Of a DNA stretch of 64,000 bases, positions 19,501 to 27,634 are shown piece by piece. Position numbers and translations under genes: made by a program. The notes beneath the pieces are model-generated. The model searched no databases, was not told the origin of the DNA, and worked only from the letters and a program-made list of their open reading frames with translations. The DNA is from Bacillus sp. PK3_68 (GTDB lineage: Bacteria > Bacillota > Bacilli > Bacillales > Domibacillaceae), in NCBI RefSeq assembly GCF_003600835.1, contig NZ_NQYC01000001.1, positions 4,392,001 through 4,456,000 on the forward strand, written 5' to 3'. Positions within the stretch are counted from its first letter, which is position 1. Each line of letters begins with the position of its first letter.

Positions 19501-22064
19501 CTGGAGAACAGCCTGTAACAGATGTTGACAAGTTAGCAGCGGCTGATCAACAGTATGTGACAACGAAGTCAACCGATCAATTTCCATACCAGCGCTTTGA
19601 AGTGAAAGTAGACGAAGAGGTTAGTGAAAATGATGAAATTGAGCTGAACTGGGAAGGGAAATCACTAATTGGCCGTAAAGTGTCCATGTATGTATGGAAT
19701 TACAAAGCGAACAAATGGGAACTAACAGAGTGGAAAGTGGCTGAAGATGATAAGAACTTTAAGTTACAAGGTAGTGTGAAGGGTTCCGATTATGTGAAGG
19801 ATAAGAAAGTACAGGTAATGGTTCAAGATGAGATTGCCTCGACAACTCAATTTGATTATTCCTTTATTTGGATGTCTGACACACAATATTACTCTGAAAG
19901 CTATCCACATATTTTTAAGAAAATGACTGAGTGGACCGTTGCTCAAAAAGAAGAGATGAATATTAAATATGCCTTTCATACGGGAGATCTTGTAGATGAG
20001 GCTGACCAGGAGTATCAGTGGAAACACGCTGACGAATATATGGGATATTTAGATAAAGGGAATGTCCCGTATGGCGTGTTGGCCGGTAATCATGATGTTG
20101 GCCATAAAACAGGTGATTATAATGAATATGGAAAATACTTTGGAGAAGCTCGTTTTAAAGACAAAGATTACTACGGGGAATCTTATAAAAATAACCGTGG
20201 TCATTATGATCTGATTAGCTCAAATGGCAATGATTTTATCATGCTGTATATGGGATGGGGGATCAATGACGAAGATATTGCCTGGATGAATAAAGTACTG
20301 GCTAAATACCCTGAGAGGAAAGCAATTCTAAGCTTCCATGAATACTTACTTGTGTCAGGAAATCGCAGTCCAATCGGTGATAAAGTGTATAATGAAGTGG
20401 TTCTTCCGAATCAAAATATTATTGCTGTTTTATCCGGTCATTATCATGATAGTGAAACGTTAGTGGATGAAATTGATGATGATAAAGATGGCAAGCCCGA
20501 TAGAAAAGTATATCAAATGCTAGCTGATTACCAAGGGGGACCAGAAGGTGGACAAGGGTTTCTGCGTATTATGCAAGTAAATCCCGTTGAAAACAAAATT
20601 TACATGAAAACGTACTCCCCTTACCTTGATAAATTTAATTACTATAATACGACGGAGTATCCAGGAAAAGATGAGTTTGTCATTGAAACGGATTTGACAC
20701 CAAAGGAAAAAGTAGTAGCTACCGACTCCTTTGAAGCGAATGTATTCACAGATAAGAAAATCGGTGAACAAACAGGTGTGAAAGATCAACAAACACCAGA
20801 GGTTTCTTGGAATAACCTTCAGGCGAATAAAGAGCATGGCTGGTATGTCACCGTCAAAGATCAATTTGAAGGAGAAGTGCGTTCAGACGTATGGACATTT
20901 ACAACCAAAGCAAAGGAAACAGGCGGTGGCGGTGGCGGAACAACAGAGCCACCTAGCAAACCAGAGATGCCTAATGGCCAAGAGAAAATTATCGAAATCA
21001 ACGAAGAGCAAATCCAAGCGGGTTCACATGAATGGCGGCTTGATATGAAAGAAGAGAAGGCCGAACGGATGAGTTTAGTCCTATCAAAAGAGTTAGTGAA
21101 GAAATTAGCCGCTAGCCAGCAGCCAATGAAGGTTGTTCTTGATGGAGATCATGATATGATACTTTCATCAGAAAACCTCACTTATTTACAGGAGCAAGAC
21201 GACGAAATGATTCATGTTAAAGTGTCCAAAAAAGCGCAAGTGGCCAAAGCTGCAGCTGCTCCCCAATTCAAATCTGAGGTTGTAGAGGTATCCATTTTAG
21301 CTGGAGAAAAAAACGTTATTTCTGATTTACCGACACCGCTTTTATTCAGTATGAAGTTGAACGGCTCCGTTGAAAAAGATAAAACAACAGGTGCTTCTTA
21401 TAACGAGAAAACACAGAAGTGGGAGTATGCCGGGGGCTATTTGCAAGGGGAACATTGGGTCATCCCGATAAGACAAGATTCTAGATTCACCGTACTTTCC
21501 AGTGATAAAGTCTTTAAAGATACCAATCAGCACTGGGCAAAGAAGGAAATTCATTCCCTTGCTTCAAAACTGATTACAAGCGGAAAAACGGAGGAGCTAT
21601 TCGCTCCAGAACAAAAGTTAACAAGAGCAGAATTTGCTGTCTTACTAGTTCGTGCGATGCAAGTACCGCTGAAAGAATACGAGGGGATTTTTAAAGATGT
21701 CCCAGAAAGCAAGACTTGGGCAGCTGCTCAAATTGAAGCAGCCAATCGAGCAGGGATAGTATTCGGAAAAGAGGGAGGAGTATTTGATGCTGATGCCAAT
21801 ATTACCCGTGAACAAATGGCTGCTATGATTATTCGTGCAATTGAGTATCAGCAGCCGCAACTGCTAGATTCATTGAAGTTAAACCAATCATTTAAAGATG
21901 ACAACCGCATAAATAATTATGCCAGGGTGCCTGTCAAACAAGCTGTAGAGCTTGGTCTTATTAATGGTTATAAAAATGGCAAGTTTGAACCGAAAAAGGA
22001 TACAACAAGAGCGGAAACAGCTGTTGTACTTTATCGAATGCTGAACAAATTAAATAAAAATTAA
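16506..22064 (+). CDS. Giant surface protein: two LTD domains, metallophosphatase, SLH anchor
   Basis: This 1852-residue exported protein has a signal peptide (residues 1-26, ending SAEG). Two lamin-tail-domain repeats follow (about 45-200 and 336-490; both show LLxTELVPxxxNV, YEFIEIYNN, LIYRYP/IRYRYP). Next come Ig-like segments (about 220-325, 545-625, 865-960), a calcineurin-like metallophosphoesterase (about 1115-1330: MSDTQ, HTGDLVDEAD, LAGNHDVGH, SFHEYL, SGHYHD), a Gly-rich linker GGGGGGTTEPP and three SLH domains (about 1669-1852: FKDTNQHWAKKEI, FKDVPESKTWA, FKDDNRINNYA). It should sit on the cell wall via SLH binding to pyruvylated polymer and act on extracellular phosphoesters, perhaps nucleotides or DNA. 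Start ATG 16506 follows AAGGAGGAAGTT. It is monocistronic, with a terminator at 22070. The precise substrate is unknown. Confidence 0.9.
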   Translation: MGKRSVYTLALATCLSVSTFVSEISAEGTTESVQTPMLDVQKNPSLLITELVPNTTNVPGSSTDAYEFIEIYNNSDQPVPLKNYQLIYRYPDGSKGDATWTFKENKTIPAQGTIVVWVKNEANADLTLADFNKQFNSQLTEDQLATVESAGMSNTAARTLAIADTYTNELSEASYSPDQVQENKGIQYQLSADQKKMDVIHFSEPATPGAVLPEQVPEEPVHVVEDTVAPVIEHTPVASIQAGEDVQLNAQVTDDTTVKNVKVTYRLNQDSPSTEINMSADAQTPNTYTTVIPKEEMVGKEIFYQIHAFDGVNIAKTEEYKVTVEGHTYDSQKVPQLLMTELVPDSANVGGLDGYEFIEVYNNTTETVNLKDYKIRYRYPAEGPGADLIWGPEKEDILLPSGGTMVFWIINGANQDKTVADFNSHYNVDLIEDKNIVKVFSDGMANSGARGISIATNTGKDVSVGYYNDEGTKDDTIADKGILYTFPTTPGDTVMKKYSSGKDMATPGTLADRQKPAQKVKLPIDNEKPVVSDITDQTPVSEMNDIQLTFDLKDNHAVKTARLFYKTNKDSHYQSVDLTENYDDKLYHHAIYSPSLIGKQSVEYYLVVSDGVNETKTEAKKISILQDQQQTGIGLNVEDDSLLNKTALIKASHPKEFANTKLSIDGKDVTAETTPALAEPAYFAFDVKKVNLYFKNGVTIGDETLHIFDDTIDTYVTKTVPVDPKYFEQGKDAIISIRSGTKVSPFDEESEENRDDFYVKNVRLVLKDGTIIYDPAYSNPDKEISVGDGASAKPVIDFSFKVPDEKFIAKAYKWDTTKAQEGTHIVEATNGEEKARANVIVDNRGPALTATLEEGKEYKGPISINVEAKDDLSGVDKVTAELDGKEISLPLETSSAKLKPGAHTLKITAVDQVGNEAAKTVTFHVAEEQPYKPEAVNPKDGAKNVSTSTKLKVKVSDPTKDALDVSFMKGYQYKANEADHVSVYENNVDREPPKEMIPAGEQPVTDVDKLAAADQQYVTTKSTDQFPYQRFEVKVDEEVSENDEIELNWEGKSLIGRKVSMYVWNYKANKWELTEWKVAEDDKNFKLQGSVKGSDYVKDKKVQVMVQDEIASTTQFDYSFIWMSDTQYYSESYPHIFKKMTEWTVAQKEEMNIKYAFHTGDLVDEADQEYQWKHADEYMGYLDKGNVPYGVLAGNHDVGHKTGDYNEYGKYFGEARFKDKDYYGESYKNNRGHYDLISSNGNDFIMLYMGWGINDEDIAWMNKVLAKYPERKAILSFHEYLLVSGNRSPIGDKVYNEVVLPNQNIIAVLSGHYHDSETLVDEIDDDKDGKPDRKVYQMLADYQGGPEGGQGFLRIMQVNPVENKIYMKTYSPYLDKFNYYNTTEYPGKDEFVIETDLTPKEKVVATDSFEANVFTDKKIGEQTGVKDQQTPEVSWNNLQANKEHGWYVTVKDQFEGEVRSDVWTFTTKAKETGGGGGGTTEPPSKPEMPNGQEKIIEINEEQIQAGSHEWRLDMKEEKAERMSLVLSKELVKKLAASQQPMKVVLDGDHDMILSSENLTYLQEQDDEMIHVKVSKKAQVAKAAAAPQFKSEVVEVSILAGEKNVISDLPTPLLFSMKLNGSVEKDKTTGASYNEKTQKWEYAGGYLQGEHWVIPIRQDSRFTVLSSDKVFKDTNQHWAKKEIHSLASKLITSGKTEELFAPEQKLTRAEFAVLLVRAMQVPLKEYEGIFKDVPESKTWAAAQIEAANRAGIVFGKEGGVFDADANITREQMAAMIIRAIEYQQPQLLDSLKLNQSFKDDNRINNYARVPVKQAVELGLINGYKNGKFEPKKDTTRAETAVVLYRMLNKLNKN

Positions 22065-22069
22065 TAGAG

Positions 22070-22106
22070 AAAAGCCAGCAAAAATGATTTCTATTGCTGG
22101 CTTTTT
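22070..22106. terminator. Terminator after the giant SLH protein
   Basis: A 12-bp stem AAAAGCCAGCAA / TTGCTGGCTTTT with a 12-nt loop, followed by T. It also lies within the 3' end of the opposing integrase remnant. Confidence 0.88.
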
Positions 22107-22331
22107 GTTTGATTTTTTCCTTTTTTTCTTGCGAATCCGCAAATGTCCTGTGTTTCGGACATCCATAACCCGTAACGGCAGAATATCGCTGATCCGCAAG
22201 CCAGAATTGATGCCAAACGTAAATAAAAAATAATCCCGATACGGTTTGTGCAACAACCACTTCTTAATCATCAGGATCTTTTCTGGGCTCTGGATCGGTT
22301 CCACACTATTTTGTCCTTGTTTCGTCGTCAT
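22085..22331 (-). pseudogene. N-terminal fragment of a tyrosine recombinase/integrase
   Basis: ATG 22331 follows GGAGGC. About 75 codons read as the start of a small phage-type integrase: SPEKILMIKKWLLHKPYRDY and FTFGINSGLRISDILPLRV (box I with its catalytic Arg in SGLRISD), then HLRIRKKKRKK. Sequence similarity then dissolves into the terminator of the surface protein. The C-terminal HxxR and catalytic Tyr are missing, so the fragment cannot be active. Confidence 0.75.
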
Positions 22332-22560
22332 AAAAGGTTGCCTCCAGTTGCTATAAAAGATGGATTATGTCTCATTTAGTACGACTATACAATGCGACGC
22401 AATCGCTATTATGTTGCATTCGTGTTTTTATATCCTTCCATATATGCAAAAAAGGTAGGAAAGTTGAATATGTTATATTTTAATTAAATAGATAGCAATA
22501 ATATGAGTTCATCTAATTATTTAAAGACCTAAGTAGCATAAAATATTTCGGAGGCGTTTA

Positions 22561-22752
22561 ATGAAGATAAATCCTCGAAAAATAACTATATTTTCAACAG
22601 GTATACTCTTGCTTTTTATATTTTTTGTTTTATATGATTACTTCAAATTTAATGAGCTCAATTGGATCGAAAACTTTTTGAAGTCCTTATTTATATTAGC
22701 TTTTGTAAGAATCTTGAGTTGGTTATTTGATAGTAAAAAACAGCAAATGTAA
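22561..22752 (+). CDS. Small two-helix membrane protein
   Basis: This is a 63-aa hypothetical protein with a basic N-terminus (MKINPRKIT) and two hydrophobic helices (about 9-27 and 39-55, ending ILSWLFDSKKQQ). Start ATG 22561 follows GGAGGCGTTTA. A terminator follows at 22764. The function is not known. A good ribosome site and a dedicated terminator argue that it is real. Confidence 0.6.
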   Translation: MKINPRKITIFSTGILLLFIFFVLYDYFKFNELNWIENFLKSLFILAFVRILSWLFDSKKQQM

Positions 22753-22763
22753 TCAGTGACGCA

Positions 22764-22805
22764 TAAAAGAAAACAGCCCTCAATGAGAGAGCTGTTTTCT
22801 TTTTA
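22764..22805 (+). terminator. Rho-independent terminator
   Basis: A 13-bp stem AAAAGAAAACAGC / GCTGTTTTCTTTT with a 14-nt loop. Symmetric A and U runs allow it to act in both directions. Confidence 0.85.
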
Positions 22806-22936
22806 CTTCCTTTATTTCACAAAACTTACTAGTGTCTCTGTGGCTTGTCTCTCACGAGTCGATTTCAGGGAACACATAGTAAAATACCTCAGAATTTAAA
22901 ACTCACTTAATTCGGCTGGTACGTGTATCAGCTGAA

Positions 22937-23251
22937 TTAGTCTTCGGAAGGTTTGCGAAATACTTTGATGTGTTGCTTTTTCATGTTAAAAGTAAACTCT
23001 ATGTCCCAACCAGACTTTTTAACTTTAATCACATCTTCTTTAAAGTAAAATACAAACGCCGTGTCTAATTCTTCATCAACAATTAAATAATTAGGGGCCT
23101 TATTCCAAAGTGAGAACTCTGCATTAGTGTATAATTTCCAACCATTATTTAACTCGTGTTGTTTCATGTGAGGTAGTTCACTGAATTTTTCCATTTGTTT
23201 TCTCCACGCTTCTTTTGGTGATTTTAATTCTCCGTTTGATTCTTCATACAT
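22937..23251 (-). CDS. Hypothetical protein
   Basis: This is a 104-aa soluble, charged protein with no signal peptide and no family I recognise. Visible features are an N-terminal SPKEAWRKQMEKF helix, a beta-rich middle (NAEFSLWNKAPNYLIVDEELDTAFVFYF) and a basic end. Start ATG 23251 follows GAAGGTG by eight bases. It lies downstream of the 150-aa exported protein on the same strand but 190 bp away, so it is probably transcribed separately or as a distal gene. Confidence 0.55.
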   Translation of the reverse strand: MYEESNGELKSPKEAWRKQMEKFSELPHMKQHELNNGWKLYTNAEFSLWNKAPNYLIVDEELDTAFVFYFKEDVIKVKKSGWDIEFTFNMKKQHIKVFRKPSED

Positions 23252-23442
23252 AGTCTTACACCTTCTCGTTATTATAAATTTTCTATTTTTATTGAATAAT
23301 CTACTTGGCTAACTAAAGAAGAAACAGCCTATAATTTTGAGTCTGACACCAAACCAAAAAGCTGTCAGTTTTAACTTCTAAAGATCGGGCATCTCTAATA
23401 AAGCATAATAACCCTGATGTTGCATTGACAACTTTGTTTATT

Positions 23443-23895
23443 TTATATTCCATCCGGTTGTTTGATTAGTTTAAAATCTTCATCATCAAGTGCATTTCCC
23501 CTACTTATATACAATTTCCATGCCTTATCTTTCTTTACAAGATGCATAGGTACTTGCTCAACGCTGCCATCCTCGTACTCTATTACTGTAATAACGGTTG
23601 CTTTATCTTTTGTTCCACTTTTGACATTCTTAATTTCATAGTCCTCTAATGGTGAAACACCTTCTTCAAGTGTTTTATATGTTTTTAGCTTCACTTCGCG
23701 ATCATCATTAAAACGATCATCAATAACTAAATCAACCAAACTTTCATGGTCTTTTGCTTTAACTAACTCTATATACTCTTTTACAAATTTTTCTGGAGAA
23801 AGACTGCCTTGTATCTCAGAGTTTGTTAGAAACGGAGTAACTACAACAGCGATTGCTGCAACAGCTAGAAACGGAACGAACCAAAGCTTTCTCAT
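23443..23895 (-). CDS. Exported small protein (DUF4878/NTF2-like fold suspected)
   Basis: This is a 150-aa protein with an N-terminal signal or anchor helix (FVPFLAVAAIAVVVTPFL) and no lipobox Cys. The rest is an alpha+beta domain: SPEKFVKEYIELVKAKDHESLVDLV, then ATVITVIEYEDGSVEQVPMHLVKKDKAWKLY. The alternation of an N-terminal helix pair with strands ending in a W-K-L-Y strand is the pattern of DUF4878/NTF2-like secreted proteins. The assignment is by eye only. Start ATG 23895 follows GGAAGGTGGTGGG. A short duplicate of its 3' end (encoding IKQPDGI and the stop) occurs at about 24079-24106, a trace of a lost tandem paralogue. Confidence 0.55.
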   Translation of the reverse strand: MRKLWFVPFLAVAAIAVVVTPFLTNSEIQGSLSPEKFVKEYIELVKAKDHESLVDLVIDDRFNDDREVKLKTYKTLEEGVSPLEDYEIKNVKSGTKDKATVITVIEYEDGSVEQVPMHLVKKDKAWKLYISRGNALDDEDFKLIKQPDGI

Positions 23896-24193
23896 TTAAT
23901 CCCACCACCTTCCATTTTATGATTATGTTACCATTTAGAGTTAAGATAGTTAAGCTTATTTATTTTTTTCATTTAATTTAATAAGAGCCCCTCGTAAAAT
24001 TTAATAATTCTTCTGGATGCTTCGTTACAGAAACAACACAATTACCACTATGTTACATTCTTAACTTTGTTTTTCTTATATACCGTCTGGTTGTTTAATC
24101 GGTTTAATTAGTGCATAACACATTGATATAAAGAACATAAGTTCGTATAATTATTTTAAAAAGGAACTAATGTTCCTATATGGAGGTATCCAA

Positions 24194-24535
24194 ATGTTAT
24201 ATGAAGATAGAAAAATGCTAAAGTGGCAGGGGTTTATGTTGTCGGAACATACAGAACAGCTCCAAGAAACTAAACCTGTTGTAAAAGAAATAGCGATAGA
24301 TGAACAGCAAAAAGAAGTGTTTGATCGAGTTTTACGTTATGCCTATAATCAGCAATTGCCTGTCACGGTTCATTTAAATACGTTTGGTTATCCGTATATG
24401 GAAGTAACGGGTGTCATTCAATCCTTTCATCACAAACCTAATCACTTGAAAGTTTTAGGAAAGGGAGTGATATGCACAAAGGATATAGTGGCGGTAGATT
24501 TTGCGAATAAGAAGGATGAAGGAGATGGATATTGA
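24194..24535 (+). CDS. YolD-like protein
   Basis: This is a 113-aa YolD-family protein: DRKMLKWQGFMLSEHTEQL at the N-terminus, then a small beta-barrel (TVHLNTFGYPYMEVTGVIQSF and VICTKDIVAVDF). Family members are paired with the UvrX-type Y-family polymerase on Bacillus chromosomes and mobile elements. The fold resembles UmuD-like partners only by genetic association. An in-frame ATG at 24170 exists, but TGGAGG at 24181-24186 lies after it, so ATG 24194 is the start. Its 3' end overlaps the polymerase start, giving translational coupling. Confidence 0.85.
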   Translation: MLYEDRKMLKWQGFMLSEHTEQLQETKPVVKEIAIDEQQKEVFDRVLRYAYNQQLPVTVHLNTFGYPYMEVTGVIQSFHHKPNHLKVLGKGVICTKDIVAVDFANKKDEGDGY

Positions 24536-25799
24536 TTATACGTTGCTCCCTAAACGTTCTATTCTTTGCATAGACGTTAAATCTTTCTTTGCCAGTGTAG
24601 AAGCTGTCAGGCGTAAAATACACCCTCTGGATGCCTATATTATTGTGATTGCCAATATAAATAGGTCTGGTTCAGTGGTATTAGCTGCTTCTCCACGAGT
24701 GAAAAAGGAATTTGGCATCCAAACGGGTTCCAGAGCCTTTGAAATCCCTCATGATCCACGATTCATACTGGTGGAACCGTCTATGAAGCTTTATTTAAAA
24801 GTAAATAAAATGATCATAGACATCCTTAAACGTTTTGTAGCAGATGAAGATTTGCATATTTACAGTATTGATGAAGCATTCCTTGATGTGACAGCTTCCA
24901 GAAAGCTGTTTGGAAACAAATTTGAAGTGGCTCGCACCATACAGAAAGTCGTTTTTAAAGAATTAAAGTTAGTCGTCACGATTGGAATTGGCGATAATCC
25001 TCTTTTAGCAAAACTAGCTCTCGACAATGAAGCAAAGAATGCAGCGAATGGGCTTGCTTATTGGTCGTATGAGAATGTCAGTGAAACGATCTGGAAGATC
25101 GAATTGAAAGATATGTGGGGAATATCGACAGGGTACATACATAGGTTACATCGTTTAGGGATTCATTCTGTCTATGATCTGGCTCATGCTGATCAACATA
25201 AGCTGAAAGACCGGCTTGGCCTAATGGGCTTACAACTTCACTACCACGCATGGGGAGTAGATTATAGCATTTTATCTGAAAAGCCCCAAGCGAAAGAAAA
25301 ATCATTTTCTAAAAGTCAGATATTACTGCGTGATTATTACAACGAACGAGAGATTATGATTGTGATTCATGAAATGGTGGATGAAGTAGCGATGAGACTT
25401 CGTTTGCACCACGTAGCAGCCGGGAAAATCGCTCTTGCTATTAGCTATTCTCGGGACATTGAAGAAAGGGGATTTACACATCAAACACAGCTGCCTAGAC
25501 AGACAAACTGCACGAAAGACCTGAATACTCAATTTGAAAAACTGTTTAAAAAATATTGGAGAGGACAGCCGATCCGGCAAATTTATGTGGGATGCGGCAA
25601 ATTGGAACCGGCCTTGTATGAACAAATGGATTTATTTAGTACAAATGAAGAACTGGAAAAAAAACATGCACTTGATGAGGCCATGGACGAAATAAGGTTC
25701 CGTTTTGGGAAAAGTTCAATCTTTTGGGCGCATAGCCTGTTGCCAGGAGGAACCTTCCTGAAAAGATCCAATCATGTTGGGGGACATAGAGGGGAATAG
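24525..25799 (+). CDS. uvrX: Y-family DNA polymerase (UvrX/YqjW)
   Basis: This is an error-prone translesion polymerase of the UmuC/DinB superfamily. The palm motifs are SILCIDVKSFFASVEA (metal-binding Asp) and IYSIDEAFLDVT (catalytic Asp-Glu). The fingers carry LAASPRVKKEFGI, and an HhH-like region DMWGISTGYIHRLHRLGI precedes the little-finger domain. It is about 424 aa, as in B. subtilis UvrX. ATG 24525 is nine bases after AAGAAGG and is favoured over ATG 24516 and TTG 24501. It overlaps yolD by 11 bp. A LexA box upstream was not confidently found. Confidence 0.93.
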   Translation: MDIDYTLLPKRSILCIDVKSFFASVEAVRRKIHPLDAYIIVIANINRSGSVVLAASPRVKKEFGIQTGSRAFEIPHDPRFILVEPSMKLYLKVNKMIIDILKRFVADEDLHIYSIDEAFLDVTASRKLFGNKFEVARTIQKVVFKELKLVVTIGIGDNPLLAKLALDNEAKNAANGLAYWSYENVSETIWKIELKDMWGISTGYIHRLHRLGIHSVYDLAHADQHKLKDRLGLMGLQLHYHAWGVDYSILSEKPQAKEKSFSKSQILLRDYYNEREIMIVIHEMVDEVAMRLRLHHVAAGKIALAISYSRDIEERGFTHQTQLPRQTNCTKDLNTQFEKLFKKYWRGQPIRQIYVGCGKLEPALYEQMDLFSTNEELEKKHALDEAMDEIRFRFGKSSIFWAHSLLPGGTFLKRSNHVGGHRGE

Positions 25800-25910
25800 A
25801 AGAAGGATATTCAATAAAAGCAGCTGAATAGTTACTCGAAGAAATTGCCTCCATTTGTCTGTTTTTTGTTTGGTCATCGACATTATAGCGGACGGGCGAT
25901 TTTTTGTATT

Positions 25911-25956
25911 AAAAGAGCTGTCCATAAGTCAGTTATCCCGACTTATGGACAGCCTC
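25911..25956. terminator. Convergent terminator between uvrX and the amidohydrolase
   Basis: The inverted repeat AGCTGTCCATAAGT / ACTTATGGACAGC has a loop of about 11 nt and A/T runs outside it on both sides. It can serve both converging genes. Repeats of this wording also occur at the ends of some insertion sequences. Confidence 0.75.
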
Positions 25957-25978
25957 TTAAAATGATTTGTAAAACATA

Positions 25979-27601
25979 TTAAATCGTTAACAAGTGAGGG
26001 CTTTCAGAATGACTGTAAACAAATTTCCCATCGACCATCGTTGCTACTACTCTAGTGTTTGGAATTTCATCTGGCGGGGTTTGAAAAATATTTTTATTCA
26101 GGATAATGATATCTGCGAATTTTCCTTCTTCTAATGTGCCTAATTCATGTTCTCTAAACACACTATAAGCAGATCCTTGTGTATAGGCTTTTAATGCATC
26201 AGCCACGGTGAAACTTTCTTGTTCATTCCATGCATGTTCACCTGTGTGATCCATTCGGGTAACCGCATGGTAGATTTGTTTCATAGGATCTAAGGACGCA
26301 ACTGGAAAATCCGTCCCGAAAGCTACATCAGCCCCTGCTTTCTTTAAGGATTCGCCAGGATAAATATAAGGGTATTTCTTCTCATCTACTCGGGTCGTAT
26401 GGCTAGTTATAGGCATGAGGGCTAAATGAGAAGGCTGCACGGATGCAATGACCCCTAAGTCTTTAAATCTCTTTATATCACCTGGATGGATAATCTCGAT
26501 ATGCTCTAACGCATGGCGAGAATCTCTTTCTCCATTTTCTTTTCGTGCTTCTTCAAACATATCCAATCCTATATGAACAGCTCCGTCGCCAATGGCGTGA
26601 AAGCGAATTTGAAACCCTTCCTTATCTGCCTCCAACACCCATTCTGTCAACTGTTCTACAGAAAAAACGGTTTCTCCTTTTGTATCTGGTCTATCTACAT
26701 AAGGATCAAGCATATAAGCCGTATGACCTGTAACTACTCCATCAATAAATTGTTTTAATCCGGTAAATTTTAATTTTTCTGATTGATAGCTATCACGTAA
26801 TGTTTTTGCTCTTTCCATCTCTCCATTTAAAGCGGGATAGAGATGGATACGTGCCGTTAATTTTTCTTCGTCATCAAATTTTTTAAAAAGATCAAACCCT
26901 TCATTCAGGCTAGGATACAGATCATTTACTGATGTCACACCTAGTTTAGCAGCGTGCTGAAGGAAAGACGCTAGCAATTCCTCTTGTTTTTCCCTAGGAA
27001 ATGCCATTGCCTTATCTGAAACTAAAGAGATCGCTTTTTCAATGAGGATCCCGGTCGGTTCTCCCATCGTATCTTTTTCAATTATTCCGTATGGGGGATT
27101 CTTCGTTTGACTATGAATATTGGCTACTTCCAAAGCTTTACTATTGACCCATGCATAATGAAATTCCGCATGATATAAAAAGACTGGACGATCCTTCACT
27201 ACGTTGTCAAGCGTAGAACGGTGGGGAAACTGATGGTTCTCCCAATTGTTGCTATCCCAGCCGTTTCCAATAATCCATTCATCTGCAGGGTTTTTTTCAG
27301 CAAACTCTTTTACCATCATGACGGCTTCTTCTTCAGAGCGTGCAGACTGTAAGTTAACACTGAAATCATTAGTCAAACTTCCGCTCAATAGATGAAGATG
27401 AGCATCATGGAACCCTGCTGTAATAAGTTGATCTCCAAAATCTAATTTTTTTGTGTCAGACCCTATAAAGGGTTGCATCTCGTTTGAGTCGCCAACCGCC
27501 ACAATTTTGTTTCCTTTTACGGCAATTGATGCAGGAGAGGGATGATCCCCTAAACCTGTAAAAACTGCTTGGCTCGAAAGGATGATATCTGCTTTTGTCA
27601 T
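25979..27601 (-). CDS. Amidohydrolase family 3 (YtcJ-like) hydrolase
   Basis: This is a 540-aa metal-dependent hydrolase of the YtcJ/N-substituted-formamide deformylase group. An N-terminal small beta-sandwich leads into the metal-binding HDAHLHL. IRFHAIGDGAVHIGLDMFE, HALEHIEIIHPGDIKRF and VAFGTDFPVASLDPMKQIYHAVTR carry the remaining His/Asp ligands. The C-terminal LGTLEEGKFADIIILN closes the sandwich. Family members remove acyl or formyl groups from amides. The substrate is unknown. It lies 33 bp downstream of an amino-acid permease under a sigma-54 promoter, suggesting that the permease imports its substrate or product. Confidence 0.85.
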   Translation of the reverse strand: MTKADIILSSQAVFTGLGDHPSPASIAVKGNKIVAVGDSNEMQPFIGSDTKKLDFGDQLITAGFHDAHLHLLSGSLTNDFSVNLQSARSEEEAVMMVKEFAEKNPADEWIIGNGWDSNNWENHQFPHRSTLDNVVKDRPVFLYHAEFHYAWVNSKALEVANIHSQTKNPPYGIIEKDTMGEPTGILIEKAISLVSDKAMAFPREKQEELLASFLQHAAKLGVTSVNDLYPSLNEGFDLFKKFDDEEKLTARIHLYPALNGEMERAKTLRDSYQSEKLKFTGLKQFIDGVVTGHTAYMLDPYVDRPDTKGETVFSVEQLTEWVLEADKEGFQIRFHAIGDGAVHIGLDMFEEARKENGERDSRHALEHIEIIHPGDIKRFKDLGVIASVQPSHLALMPITSHTTRVDEKKYPYIYPGESLKKAGADVAFGTDFPVASLDPMKQIYHAVTRMDHTGEHAWNEQESFTVADALKAYTQGSAYSVFREHELGTLEEGKFADIIILNKNIFQTPPDEIPNTRVVATMVDGKFVYSHSESPHLLTI

Positions 27602-27634
27602 TTTAAACCCTCCAATTATACAGTATTTAGTAAA

